A stretch of 64,000 nucleotides of DNA from Paenibacillus sp. FSL H3-0469 (GTDB taxonomy: Bacteria > Bacillota > Bacilli > Paenibacillales > Paenibacillaceae): assembly GCF_038051945.1 (NCBI RefSeq), contig NZ_CP150302.1:5084001-5148000 (forward strand), read 5' to 3'. The translations under genes were made by a program, and so were the position numbers. Under the pieces are notes generated by a model, which was not told the origin of the DNA, made no database searches, and was given only the letters and a program-made list of their open reading frames with translations. This document shows positions 17,566 through 25,821 of this stretch, in pieces (position 1 is the first letter of the stretch; each line of letters begins with the position of its first letter).

Positions 17566-19155
17566 CTACAACCGGAACGAAGACACCGTGCTCTGCAGCT
17601 CCTCGGCCAGGCTGGCCAGGGACTGGGCGGAAGAGGCGGTCTCTTCGCTGCTGGCGGCGGACTGCTGGGTGGTGGCGGAGATGCTCTCCACGGCAGCGAG
17701 GACGTTGGTGGACTGGGCGGCTTGTTCTTCGCTGGCGGCGGCGATTTCGGATATTTTCTGGCCGGCGTTGTTGACCATCGTCACAATCTGATGAAAAGAA
17801 ACACCGGTCTTCTGCGACAGCTCCGCACTCTCCTGCACAGCGCTTACGCTGTAGCGTGTATTCACCTGCATCCCCTTGATGATGCTGGTGATCTGCTTGG
17901 TGGCCTCGCCGCTGCGCTCAGCCAGCTTGCGCACCTCGTCGGCCACAACCGCGAAGCCGCGGCCCTGCTCGCCTGCTCTGGCTGCTTCAATGGCGGCATT
18001 CAGAGCGAGCAGGTTGGTCTGATCTGCAATATCCTCGATGACATCGATAATCTCACCGACCTTCTGCGAGTCCTCCTCAAGCTTAGCCATCTGCCCGCTG
18101 ACAGCCTGCATGCTCTCCATCGACTCCTGAATGATGCTGTTCCCGTTCTCGGCAATGGTTACCGTCTCATCGGAAATCATCGAGGCCTGCTCGGTATTCT
18201 GGGCTACAGAGTGGATTGCACTGGAGAGCTCTTTGAATAACTCGCTGATGGTCCCGGCATCATCCGCTGTAGTCGTGCTGCCGCTTGCCACCTCTTGCGT
18301 ACTGGCGGAGATCTCCTCGGCGGCGGCGGACAGGCTCTGGGAATGCAGCAGGATGGAGCCCACTGTCCTGCGGAGGCTAGCGACCATCTCGTTCACCTTG
18401 GCAGCCAGAATGCCGATTTCATCTCTGGTATCGATATCGGATTGGCTGCGCAGGTCGCCGTCAGCCACCTTCGAGAGAACCTTGACAACCTTCGCCAGCG
18501 GATTAGAAATAATGCGGGAGATGATATACCCTAACAGGATGCACAGAATGACCGCACCGATAATGATGCTGAGGGTAATATTACGCGAAGAGCTATAGAG
18601 TGCAGCTCCGTTCTGTCTGGCCTGATCCGCTTCCTTGGTGTTGGTGAGAATCAGTTCGTTCAGGATCTGCTTCAAGGTATCGCCTTGATTGTTAAGCGTG
18701 CTGCCGCGCAGCATCTCCAGCAGCTTCTCGTCCTGTCCGCTCAGGGAGAGGCTGACAAGAGAATCGTAGGTTAGCAGATAGTCATTCCATGCTGCTTCAA
18801 AAGGGGCAATGGCTTGAACCGAATCCGCGCTCAGCTTGGTTTTGCGGAAGGCTGCGATGTTATCGAGTACGTTCTGCTTCTCTTTTTTATAATCATCCAC
18901 CCGCTGCTGGCGTTCTTCAGGGGTCTTCTTAATGTACAGATCCCTGACGATAACGCGCATGACGGAGAAGCTGTTCTGTGAGCTTTGCAGGGAGGAGACG
19001 GGAACCAGGTTATTCACATACATGTCGTCCAGACTGTTATTAATCGAGCCGAGGTTGCTTAGTCCATAGAGGCCCACGAAGGAAAGAATGACAGCGACAG
19101 TCAGGAAGGACGAGATTAATTTCACGCTTGTTTTTAGATTATAGAACCATTTCAT
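17566..19155 (-). CDS. Methyl-accepting chemotaxis protein
   Basis: 529 residues. A transmembrane helix (about 12-32) is followed by an about 150-residue helical extracytoplasmic sensor of the four-helix-bundle type. Then come a second helix (about 187-209), a HAMP domain (SRIISNPLAKVVKVLSKVADGDL) and the coiled-coil signalling domain with the conserved tip around DQTNLLALNAAIEAARAGE and GRGFAVVADEVRKLAERS. The ATG at 19155 follows GGGGGAAAC; a TTG five codons upstream overlaps that site. It is the last gene of cheW-cheA-mcp. Ligand unknown. Confidence 0.95.
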   Translation of the reverse strand: MKWFYNLKTSVKLISSFLTVAVILSFVGLYGLSNLGSINNSLDDMYVNNLVPVSSLQSSQNSFSVMRVIVRDLYIKKTPEERQQRVDDYKKEKQNVLDNIAAFRKTKLSADSVQAIAPFEAAWNDYLLTYDSLVSLSLSGQDEKLLEMLRGSTLNNQGDTLKQILNELILTNTKEADQARQNGAALYSSSRNITLSIIIGAVILCILLGYIISRIISNPLAKVVKVLSKVADGDLRSQSDIDTRDEIGILAAKVNEMVASLRRTVGSILLHSQSLSAAAEEISASTQEVASGSTTTADDAGTISELFKELSSAIHSVAQNTEQASMISDETVTIAENGNSIIQESMESMQAVSGQMAKLEEDSQKVGEIIDVIEDIADQTNLLALNAAIEAARAGEQGRGFAVVADEVRKLAERSGEATKQITSIIKGMQVNTRYSVSAVQESAELSQKTGVSFHQIVTMVNNAGQKISEIAAASEEQAAQSTNVLAAVESISATTQQSAASSEETASSAQSLASLAEELQSTVSSFRL

Positions 19156-19184
19156 ACCTGTTTCCCCCAATAAAGATGATTTTG

Positions 19185-21185
19185 TTAAGCGAAAACTCCC
19201 GTAGTGAAAAATAAGCTGGCTATGTCTATGATCAGTGCGATATTTCCATTTCCCAGGATGGTAGCTCCTGATATATTCTCAGTCTTGCCCATGTAGGCGC
19301 CGAGCGATTTGATTACGATATCCTGATTGCCGATAAGTGTATCCACGGCCAGTGCCAGCCGTTTCTCGCCCCGCCCCACGATAATCAGCGGAATGGATGC
19401 TGCGCTGCCGCCAGCAGCGGAGGGAAGGCGCAGGATATCCTGCAGCCAGACCACCGGTACGAGCTGGCCCCGTGCGGTAATGACAGGCTGGCCCCGGACA
19501 GAGCTGATCTCCTCTGGAGCGACGCGGACGATCTCGGCCACACTGCTCATGGGAATCACGAAGGTGGCTCCCCCGGCATGAACGAGCAGACCCCGGATGA
19601 TGGCGAGCGTCAGGGGCAGGCGGATTCGAAAGCGGGTGCCTTGCCCCCGGGTGGTCTCGATATCGATCATGCCGTTAATCCGTTCAATGTCATTACGGAC
19701 GATATCCATCCCGACTCCGCGGCCGGAAATATCACTGATTTGCTGAGCTGTGGAGAAGCCGGGCCGGAAAATAAGCCGCAGCGCCTCATCCTCAGTCATC
19801 CCGCCGGCCTCTTCTGCCGTAATGATGCCCTTCCGCAGAGCAGACTCTGCAATCAGGGCGGAATCGATCCCGGCCCCGTCGTCCTCGATGACCAGGATGA
19901 CCTGGTTGTCCTCGTGGGAGGCGGCGACGCGGACGGTTCCTGTCTCGCTTTTGCCGGACTTGCGGCGGATTTCCGGGGTCTCTATGCCGTGATCGACAGC
20001 ATTGCGCAGCAGATGGATCAGCGGGTCGCCAAGCTCCTCAATGAGCGTCCGGTCCAGCTCCGTCTCTTTGCCTTCAAGAACCAGCTCAACCTGCTTGTCC
20101 AGGGAGCCGGACAAGTCCCGGACCATGCGGGGGAGACGGCTCAGCAGCTGCTCTATCGGCAGCATCCGCACCTTAATCATGCTCTCCTGCAGCTCGCTTG
20201 TAATCATAGCCAGATGGTCGGCAAGCTGGCCGAGCTCCTCTGTCAGATCATTGGTTCCGTATTGCTGGTGGAATCTGCGGTTCAGCAGATGGAACCGGGT
20301 CTGGTCAATGACCAGCTCGCCCGCCAGGTTCATCAGCTTCTCCAGACGCTCCACCTGGACGCGGATGGTTTGCGGTTTGGTTTTGTCAGCGGCAGATGGC
20401 GGAGATTCGGGTACTTCCGGGAGCTCCAAGCTCCTCGTCTCCGGATGGGGTGGTCTCATGTATTCACCGGGACGCGGAGAATCGTTAAGCACTTCTTCTA
20501 TGTATATACGATCAACATCCATAATGGATAAGACCTCCTGACGGAGCTCCTCGATATCAATCTTGGGTGACAGCAACCAGGAAGCCTCGTCAATCCGGCT
20601 GTCGTGGTCCTCTATCGCTTCCAGCTCCGGCTTCATGCGAAGGACTGCAGCGACACTCCGCAGCTTGGCATCGATCAGGTGAAGACGGGGCAGCTTCATC
20701 TCACAGCCGGGAGAGAGCCACACATGCACCCAGAACAGCTGGAGGGGAAGCTCCGTCTGACTTGTCTGTACAGCAGGGAGCTTATCCTCAGGCTTCTGCT
20801 GTCCCGCCATTCCGAATGTACTCAGCCGCTGAATCAGACTGGACACATCTGTGCTCTCCTGATCCGTAGCAGCGATCTCGCTCTGCAGCGCGCGCATGCC
20901 GTCCAGAGCTTCGAAGAACAGACGGATCAGCTCCGGCGTGACCGTCCGTTCCCCGCCCCGCATCTGATGAAGCAGATGCTCCAGATGATGCGTGACCTCC
21001 TTCAGCCCGTTGTAGCCCATAGAGGCCGAGGAGCCCTTAAGGGTATGGGCCGCCCGGAAGAACTGCTGGATTCCGTCTGCGGTCTCTCCAGCCTGCTCCA
21101 GTCTGAGCACCTCATCCTCGATCAGCTGCAGCTGGTCCTCCAGCTCCTCCAGAAAAATCCCTCGGTATTCCGATAAATCAACCAT
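19185..21185 (-). CDS. cheA: Chemotaxis histidine kinase CheA
   Basis: 666 residues. Residues 1-105 are an HPt domain with phospho-acceptor His47 in AAHTLKGSSASMG. About 145-235 could be a divergent response-regulator-binding domain. Dimerisation helices (VERLEKLMNLAGELV) precede the ATPase with HLLRNAVDHGIE (N box), DDGAGID and GRGVGMDIV (G boxes). The C-terminal 130 residues are CheW-like. It autophosphorylates under receptor control. No cheY, cheB or cheR is present in this operon, so its response regulators must be elsewhere. Confidence 0.96.
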   Translation of the reverse strand: MVDLSEYRGIFLEELEDQLQLIEDEVLRLEQAGETADGIQQFFRAAHTLKGSSASMGYNGLKEVTHHLEHLLHQMRGGERTVTPELIRLFFEALDGMRALQSEIAATDQESTDVSSLIQRLSTFGMAGQQKPEDKLPAVQTSQTELPLQLFWVHVWLSPGCEMKLPRLHLIDAKLRSVAAVLRMKPELEAIEDHDSRIDEASWLLSPKIDIEELRQEVLSIMDVDRIYIEEVLNDSPRPGEYMRPPHPETRSLELPEVPESPPSAADKTKPQTIRVQVERLEKLMNLAGELVIDQTRFHLLNRRFHQQYGTNDLTEELGQLADHLAMITSELQESMIKVRMLPIEQLLSRLPRMVRDLSGSLDKQVELVLEGKETELDRTLIEELGDPLIHLLRNAVDHGIETPEIRRKSGKSETGTVRVAASHEDNQVILVIEDDGAGIDSALIAESALRKGIITAEEAGGMTEDEALRLIFRPGFSTAQQISDISGRGVGMDIVRNDIERINGMIDIETTRGQGTRFRIRLPLTLAIIRGLLVHAGGATFVIPMSSVAEIVRVAPEEISSVRGQPVITARGQLVPVVWLQDILRLPSAAGGSAASIPLIIVGRGEKRLALAVDTLIGNQDIVIKSLGAYMGKTENISGATILGNGNIALIIDIASLFFTTGVFA

Positions 21186-21214
21186 GGTTCGCCTTCTCTC
21201 CGTATAGCCTTTAT

Positions 21215-21643
21215 TTAGTCGCGCAGCAGGATCTCATCCAGCCGCAGAATGCCGACCAGCTCGGAAGAAGAGAAGCCTACTCCGTTGAAGAAGGAGCTGC
21301 TGATTCCGGAGATGCTGCCCTGTGCAGGCTGAATATCGCTGAAGGTTGTCACTTTATTCACGTTGTCGACAATGACGCCGAGAGACTCCTCCTGGTGATG
21401 AACCACCAGAATGCGTGTATGCTTGGTATGGGCCACTTCCTCCATCTGGAGCAGCACTCTAAGGCTAAGCACCGGCACGATTTTACCCCTGAGATTGATA
21501 ATGCCCTTAACATAGTGACGTCTGCCGGGGATCTCCGTTATTTCCTGCATTCTTATAATTTCATGGACATCTGAGATCGGGATCGCATAATGCTCGTGAT
21601 CTATCCCGAATTCAACATATTGTTTCTGCAAAACAGTCTCCAT
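21215..21643 (-). CDS. cheW: Chemotaxis adaptor CheW
   Basis: 142 residues, a single CheW domain: QYVEFGIDHEHYAIPISDVHEI near the start, then the conserved YVKGIINLRGKIVPVLSLR and LGVIVDNVNKV. It couples receptors to CheA. The ATG at 21643 follows GGAGGGTAACT; the seven-codon upstream extension is rejected. It is first in the leftward operon and separated from cheA by 29 bp. Its promoter must lie within or beyond the left recombination site described below. Confidence 0.95.
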   Translation of the reverse strand: METVLQKQYVEFGIDHEHYAIPISDVHEIIRMQEITEIPGRRHYVKGIINLRGKIVPVLSLRVLLQMEEVAHTKHTRILVVHHQEESLGVIVDNVNKVTTFSDIQPAQGSISGISSSFFNGVGFSSSELVGILRLDEILLRD

Positions 21644-21797
21644 AGTTACCCTCCGGCTTCTCATATTACTTAGCTGGCCCGCAGCCGCTATTCTGTCTTA
21701 CCTCTCCCTCCTGAGTTCTTCGCGTTACCTTCTGCTGATCTTGTGTGTTCCGGCCTTTAGCCATCTCTGTGTGATAATGGGACAAAATACCACGAAA

Positions 21798-21825
21798 ATG
21801 TCGTACAATATCACTTATGCGACAT
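21798..21825. other. dif-like recombination site, left copy
   Basis: Arms ATGTCGTACAA and TTATGCGACAT (reverse complement ATGTCGCATAA) flank the 6-bp centre TATCAC. The layout is 11-6-11 bp, as in Xer/dif-type core sites. A 25-bp block of it recurs, inverted, at 22981-23008. Confidence 0.75.
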
Positions 21826-21854
21826 GTTTAATCCTGAGGAGTGATGAAAAAAGA

Positions 21855-22814
21855 ATGAGCCAGACCGAATTTAGCCGTACGGCGCTCAGCTTGGTGTACC
21901 CGGAAGAGGGCTGCCTAAGTGATGATCAGATTGTTCAGATGTTTATGGCTACCTGCTGTACGAATGTTAATACCGGTCGAAATTATAAGCGGGCGATTGC
22001 CGATTTCCGCAGATTTATTGCTGGTACCTCTTTGCGGGAAGTGAGCTGGAGGGAGATTGAGGCGTATAAAATTTTCCTGACGCAGGGGGGCTACAGCTCT
22101 CAGAGGCAGCTGGCACCGGCAAGCATAGCGGCATTCCTTGCGCCGTTGAAGTCTTTTTATAAATGGGGGAGTGACCAGCATATCGGTTTTTTTGCAGTGA
22201 ATCCGACCTCTTCGGTGCGCATCCCCAAAATAACCGTGACCAGCCGCAAAAACTTCCTGACCAAACGGGAGGTGGGAGAATTACTGAATGTACTGGAGAA
22301 GCAAGGACTGCGCAATTATCTGATCGGGCTGACGCTGGTGGTACTGGGTCTGCGGGTATCGGAGCTGACGGCGATGAAGTGGGGGGACTTCCATAATGAT
22401 CTGCTGGAGACCTCAGTCTGGCTGACCGTGGAGAACGGCAAAGGGGGCAAGCCCAGAGAAATCAAGGTTCCGCCGACTCTCTGGCAGCTGTACTCCAAGT
22501 TGTCTGATACCCTGCCAAGGAAGGAAGAGGTCACCCCGGAGCAGAGGATGTTTCCGTTATCTTCACGGCAGGTGGAACGGATTATTAAGAACGCCGGAGC
22601 AGCCAGCACGATTGAGAAAAAGCTGACGCCGCACTGGCTGCGGCATACGAATGCCACACTGGCCTTGCTCCAGGGAGCATCGCTTCAGCAGGTTCAGGAA
22701 TCGCTGGGTCATTCCCACATCAATACCACCCAGCGGTATCTCCATACTGTTCAGCAGATTCAAAAGGCTGCCCCGGATTTTGTAGAGGACAGCCTGCGGA
22801 CGTTCATTCAATAA
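21855..22814 (+). CDS. Tyrosine recombinase (XerC/XerD-like integrase)
   Basis: 319 residues. The N-terminal SAM-like core-binding domain spans residues about 15-105. The catalytic domain shows the Arg in VVLGLRVSELTAMKW, Lys in ENGKGGKPREI, HxxR in LTPHWLRHTNATLAL, His in LGHSHINTTQRYLH and the nucleophile Tyr in TQRYL. All six catalytic positions appear intact. It should cut and rejoin DNA through a 3'-phosphotyrosine. The start is ambiguous: the frame is open through the left site to 21798. It lies alone between two inverted dif-like sites, its probable substrates. Confidence 0.93.
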   Translation: MSQTEFSRTALSLVYPEEGCLSDDQIVQMFMATCCTNVNTGRNYKRAIADFRRFIAGTSLREVSWREIEAYKIFLTQGGYSSQRQLAPASIAAFLAPLKSFYKWGSDQHIGFFAVNPTSSVRIPKITVTSRKNFLTKREVGELLNVLEKQGLRNYLIGLTLVVLGLRVSELTAMKWGDFHNDLLETSVWLTVENGKGGKPREIKVPPTLWQLYSKLSDTLPRKEEVTPEQRMFPLSSRQVERIIKNAGAASTIEKKLTPHWLRHTNATLALLQGASLQQVQESLGHSHINTTQRYLHTVQQIQKAAPDFVEDSLRTFIQ

Positions 22815-22980
22815 ATGGAATTCGACAAAAATTGCAGAGACGCGAATTGAATAAAGTTGTGGAAGCGGAGGGGCTGATCCGGCGAAGTTTCTATACAGAA
22901 GTTAGGAAATGACCTATAATAAACGCATTGCTGTTTGATTATGCGCAAGTATGCATGGTTTCTCTTGTTCAGCTCCAAAA

Positions 22981-23008
22981 AAGTCGCATAAGTGATATTG
23001 TACGACAA
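22981..23008. other. dif-like recombination site, right copy in inverted orientation
   Basis: Read on the minus strand: arm TTGTCGTACAA, centre TATCAC, arm TTATGCGACTT. Relative to the left copy only the outermost arm bases differ. The two sites enclose 1,155 bp carrying the recombinase gene, so recombination would invert that segment. Confidence 0.75.
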
Positions 23009-23111
23009 AAAACGTCAAAGTATACATACTGACTTAGCTTCTTGTGGTTTATTGTAATCAAATCCGGCACTTGTGCCGTAAATCCTGCGTATGCTCCTAT
23101 AAATGAAGTTC

Positions 23112-23138
23112 AACCCCGCCCATGTGCGGGGTTTTTTT
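23112..23138 (+). terminator. Rho-independent terminator
   Basis: AACCCCGC / GCGGGGTT with a short loop and seven T residues. It would stop rightward transcripts leaving the recombinase region. Confidence 0.85.
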
Positions 23139-23232
23139 GTTGTAATAGGAAACTATATTTCCTGCCGCTGCGGAAAAGGTGTGTGTGAATTTGTGGATAA
23201 GAGTAAACCGAATACAATGGGCAGGTATAGCG

Positions 23233-23490
23233 GCACACGGCCTGAATGTATGTGGAAAACAGCATACATTGTGTTCGCAAGCAGGCACACGGCCTGAACG
23301 TATGTGGAAAACAGCATACATTGTGCTCGCAAGCAGGCACACGGCCTGAACGTATGTGGAAAACAGCATACATTGTGTTCGTAAGCAGGCACACGGCCTG
23401 AACGTATGTGGAAAACAGCATACATTGTGTTCGCAAGCAGGCACACGGCCTGAACGTATGTGGAAAACAGCATACATTGTGTTCTTGCAA
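23233..23490. repeat. 52-bp tandem repeat array, five units
   Basis: Units begin GCACACGGCCTGAA at 23233, 23285, 23337, 23389 and 23441, exactly 52 bp apart, and are almost identical. Each contains GTATG-tggaaaacag-CATAC, an inverted repeat. A degenerate half unit (CCGAATACAATGGGCAGG) precedes the first. The same element, again with a 52-bp period, occurs at 50.8-51.1 kb and as one copy near 58.5 kb. There are no variable spacers, so it is not a CRISPR array. Confidence 0.9.
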
Positions 23491-23567
23491 AGGTAATTTT
23501 GTTCACCCGTTAGGGTGATTTGGTTGTGATTGGAAATCGAAAAAATAAAAATAGCCGAGGTTTTCTA

Positions 23568-23618
23568 TTGACAGTGAAAAGCACAGGTCATATACTGTGT
23601 ATATAGATATATACAGTA
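23568..23618 (+). promoter_or_regulatory. Promoter with overlapping palindromic operator (GntR/YtrA type)
   Basis: TTGACA (23568-23573) and TATACT (23591-23596) are 17 bp apart. A 26-bp near-perfect palindrome, ACTGTGTATATA-GATATATACAGT at its core (23593-23618), overlaps the -10 box and start region. The GntR-type gene in this operon is the obvious candidate to bind it, giving autoregulation. Confidence 0.8.
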
Positions 23619-23698
23619 AGCACACATAGATACACACTGAAGTTAAGCAGATCTGGCGGCTCTGCCGCTCAAAGAAGAATAAAGCGAGGTTAAAGGTT

Positions 23699-24427
23699 AT
23701 GACGACGTTAAAGCAAGCTTGGGTCATTGTACGCAGCGAATTCCACGGTGACCGCTGGAAGCTGCTGTGGGCGCTGCTGTTCTCGCTCCTGTTCATGGGA
23801 TATTTTGCTGCGCTGTCAGGAATGGTCATTGATGATAGTCTCAGCGGGAGTGATGGAAGGATGCTGAGCGATGTTCTGATGATTACGATGACTCTCATGC
23901 TGAGCATCAGCTTTTCCCGGCGGACGATGAAATATCTGTCTGAAGATTCTTATACCCGGATGCTGGCGTATATGCGTGCATTACCGGTGCCTGCTGAGGT
24001 TATCCTTTGCAAAAGAAAGCTAAACGCGCTGTTCGCCATTGCTATGAACGGCATGCTCTACTTCAGCTTAATATACCTAATCAGCCCGGGGTTGCGCAGT
24101 GAGCTGCCGGTATCTGCTTATCTCGCCTTCGCCTTCACCTGGGTGGGGTACGGTCTGATTGTCTCCGGACTCTATATATTGATTGAGTTCTCGGTGAGCG
24201 GCAAAGTCTACTTCTGGTCCATATCGGTCATTATGATACTGTCGGTAGGGGCTGCGGGACTGGTCTACCTGACGGGAGGCAATATTCTGCTCGCTACGGT
24301 CGCTGTCTCCAGGTCATGGGGGCTGGGCTCTCCGCTGATGTGGGGTGCGCTTGCGGCGGGTGCTCTATCCATGCAGCTATTCTCCAAGTGGACGATTCGC
24401 CGGCTGAAGAGCCGTGATCTTGTATGA
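23699..24427 (+). CDS. Six-helix membrane protein, ABC-2-like permease
   Basis: 242 residues with about six hydrophobic segments and no soluble domain. The start follows AGCGAGGTTAAAGGTT. It resembles small ABC-2-type permease subunits by size and topology, but no motif is diagnostic. It heads the operon controlled by the 23568 promoter and is followed by the GntR regulator, two ATPases and a larger permease. It is therefore probably the membrane partner of the first ATPase. Substrate unknown. Confidence 0.75.
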   Translation: MTTLKQAWVIVRSEFHGDRWKLLWALLFSLLFMGYFAALSGMVIDDSLSGSDGRMLSDVLMITMTLMLSISFSRRTMKYLSEDSYTRMLAYMRALPVPAEVILCKRKLNALFAIAMNGMLYFSLIYLISPGLRSELPVSAYLAFAFTWVGYGLIVSGLYILIEFSVSGKVYFWSISVIMILSVGAAGLVYLTGGNILLATVAVSRSWGLGSPLMWGALAAGALSMQLFSKWTIRRLKSRDLV

Positions 24428-24476
24428 GACGGGGCAAGGCGTTCATCCGGGGGCCGGGCCTGGAAGGCAGGTGTAA

Positions 24477-24890
24477 ATGATGTGGATACCTATACAAATT
24501 AATGAGAACAGCGCAGAGCCGTTGTATCATCAGATCGAAACGCAGCTCAGATCGCTGATTATCTCGGGCACGATTACAGAAGGGACGCTGCTTCCTTCCA
24601 TCCGCGAATTCGCGGGTGACCTGAAGTGCAGCGTTATTACAGTCCGCCGCGTCTATCAGGATCTCGAGAACGAAGGCTTGCTGCGGACCCGGCAGGGGAC
24701 GGGTACCTTCGTATCCCATATCGGGACCGGTGCCATGGAGGACTATAAGCAGGTGACCGTCCGCAAGGCGCTGGAGAGCGCCGTGGAGGCAGGGCTGTCC
24801 GTGCATTGCAGTGAAGAGGAGCTGACCAGGCTGTTCACAGAGATTGTGAAGAGCAAATACGGGAAGCAGGCAGAAAGAGGGGGAAGCTGA
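24477..24890 (+). CDS. GntR-family regulator, YtrA subfamily
   Basis: 137 residues: an N-terminal GntR winged helix (EPLYHQIETQLRSLI, LLPSIREFAGDLKCSVITVRRVYQDLENEGLL, RTRQGTGTFVS) and only about 45 residues of C-terminal helix. That length is typical of the YtrA subfamily that controls ABC transporters. Start ATG at 24477 or 24480. The stop overlaps the next start by one base (TGATG). It probably represses the operon through the AT-rich palindrome at 23593. Confidence 0.88.
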   Translation: MMWIPIQINENSAEPLYHQIETQLRSLIISGTITEGTLLPSIREFAGDLKCSVITVRRVYQDLENEGLLRTRQGTGTFVSHIGTGAMEDYKQVTVRKALESAVEAGLSVHCSEEELTRLFTEIVKSKYGKQAERGGS

Positions 24891-25819
24891 TGGGCCAGCA
24901 AGCTATAGAACTGCGGGATGTTTGCAAGAAGCGGCGGAACAAAACCATCGGGCCGATGAATCTCAGGCTGCCGCAAGGATATATTACAGCGCTGGTGGGC
25001 CAGAACGGCGCGGGTAAAAGCACGCTGCTGAATATGCTGCTGCAGCTGATTTTGCCGGATGAAGGGGAGATCCGCTGGTATGAAGAGACTTACCGCGGCG
25101 TGCTGCCGATGGAGCTCCGGCAGACCATCGCCTATGTGCCGGAGATGCCCCAGCCTGAGGAGAACTTCTGGACGCCTGTTGAGGCGGCTGCCTTCCGCAG
25201 CCACTGGTATCCTTCCTGGGACCAGAGCTACTTCGGGGAGCTAATGCAGAGGTTTGAAGTGCCGCAGAATGCCAGACTGGGTAAAATGTCTAAGGGAGAG
25301 CGGCGCAAGTTCGAGCTTGCCGCCGCCCTCGCGGCGAAGCCCCGGCTGCTGCTGCTGGATGAGCCGTCTTCGGGCCTGGACCCTTTTGCCTGGAAGACTA
25401 TGATTGATACGCTGCAGAACTATATGGAGGAGCACGAGGCGACGATTGTCATCTCGACCCATATTGTGGATGAGGTGCGGCGGCTGGCCGATTACATCGT
25501 GCTGATGCACCAGGGGCAGCTGCTGGGAATGGCCGAGAAGGACAGCCTGTTTGGTTCATGGAGTGAAATATGGGTTCAAATTGAGGGAGAGCAAGAGCTG
25601 CAGGAACTGGCGGCCGAGCTGCCGCAGGCGTTGGAGCTGAAGCTGGAAACGCCGGGTATAGCTTCATTTTTAACCCAGCAAATTTATCTGTATGAGAAAC
25701 GCATTCACGATTTGGGCGTAAAGGTACTCAAGAGCCGCAGCCTGGAGCTGGATGAAATTCTAAGCTTATGGACCCGGGGACATCGTCCGGTTCTGATCGA
25801 CCAGAAGAGAGGGGAATAA
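24890..25819 (+). CDS. ABC transporter ATP-binding protein, with atypical signature motif
   Basis: 309 residues. Walker A GQNGAGKST, Walker B LLLLDEPSSGLD and switch His in ISTHIVDEVRRL are present. The signature is MSKGERRKF instead of the usual LSGGQ, a form seen in YtrB-like and other ABC-2 ATPases. Residues after about 215 form a C-terminal extension. It is translationally coupled to the GntR gene and precedes a second ATPase by 2 bp. It likely energises the permease encoded at 23699. Confidence 0.92.
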   Translation: MGQQAIELRDVCKKRRNKTIGPMNLRLPQGYITALVGQNGAGKSTLLNMLLQLILPDEGEIRWYEETYRGVLPMELRQTIAYVPEMPQPEENFWTPVEAAAFRSHWYPSWDQSYFGELMQRFEVPQNARLGKMSKGERRKFELAAALAAKPRLLLLDEPSSGLDPFAWKTMIDTLQNYMEEHEATIVISTHIVDEVRRLADYIVLMHQGQLLGMAEKDSLFGSWSEIWVQIEGEQELQELAAELPQALELKLETPGIASFLTQQIYLYEKRIHDLGVKVLKSRSLELDEILSLWTRGHRPVLIDQKRGE

Positions 25820-25821
25820 GA

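Noticed and set aside
22808-23008. Leftward ORF beginning MSYNITYATF at the right recombination site
   Set aside because: The start and first residues come from the 28-bp site itself, which gives the same MSYNITYAT at the left site. The remainder has no coding character.
23233-23490. Possible CRISPR array (regular 52-bp repeats)
   Set aside because: The whole 52-bp unit is repeated; there are no unique spacers and no cas genes nearby. It is a simple tandem repeat.
23097-23506. Three long overlapping leftward ORFs of repetitive protein sequence (YAVFHIRSG-type units)
   Set aside because: They are open only because the 52-bp repeat lacks stops in several frames. There is no ribosome-binding site, and all three frames are equally open.
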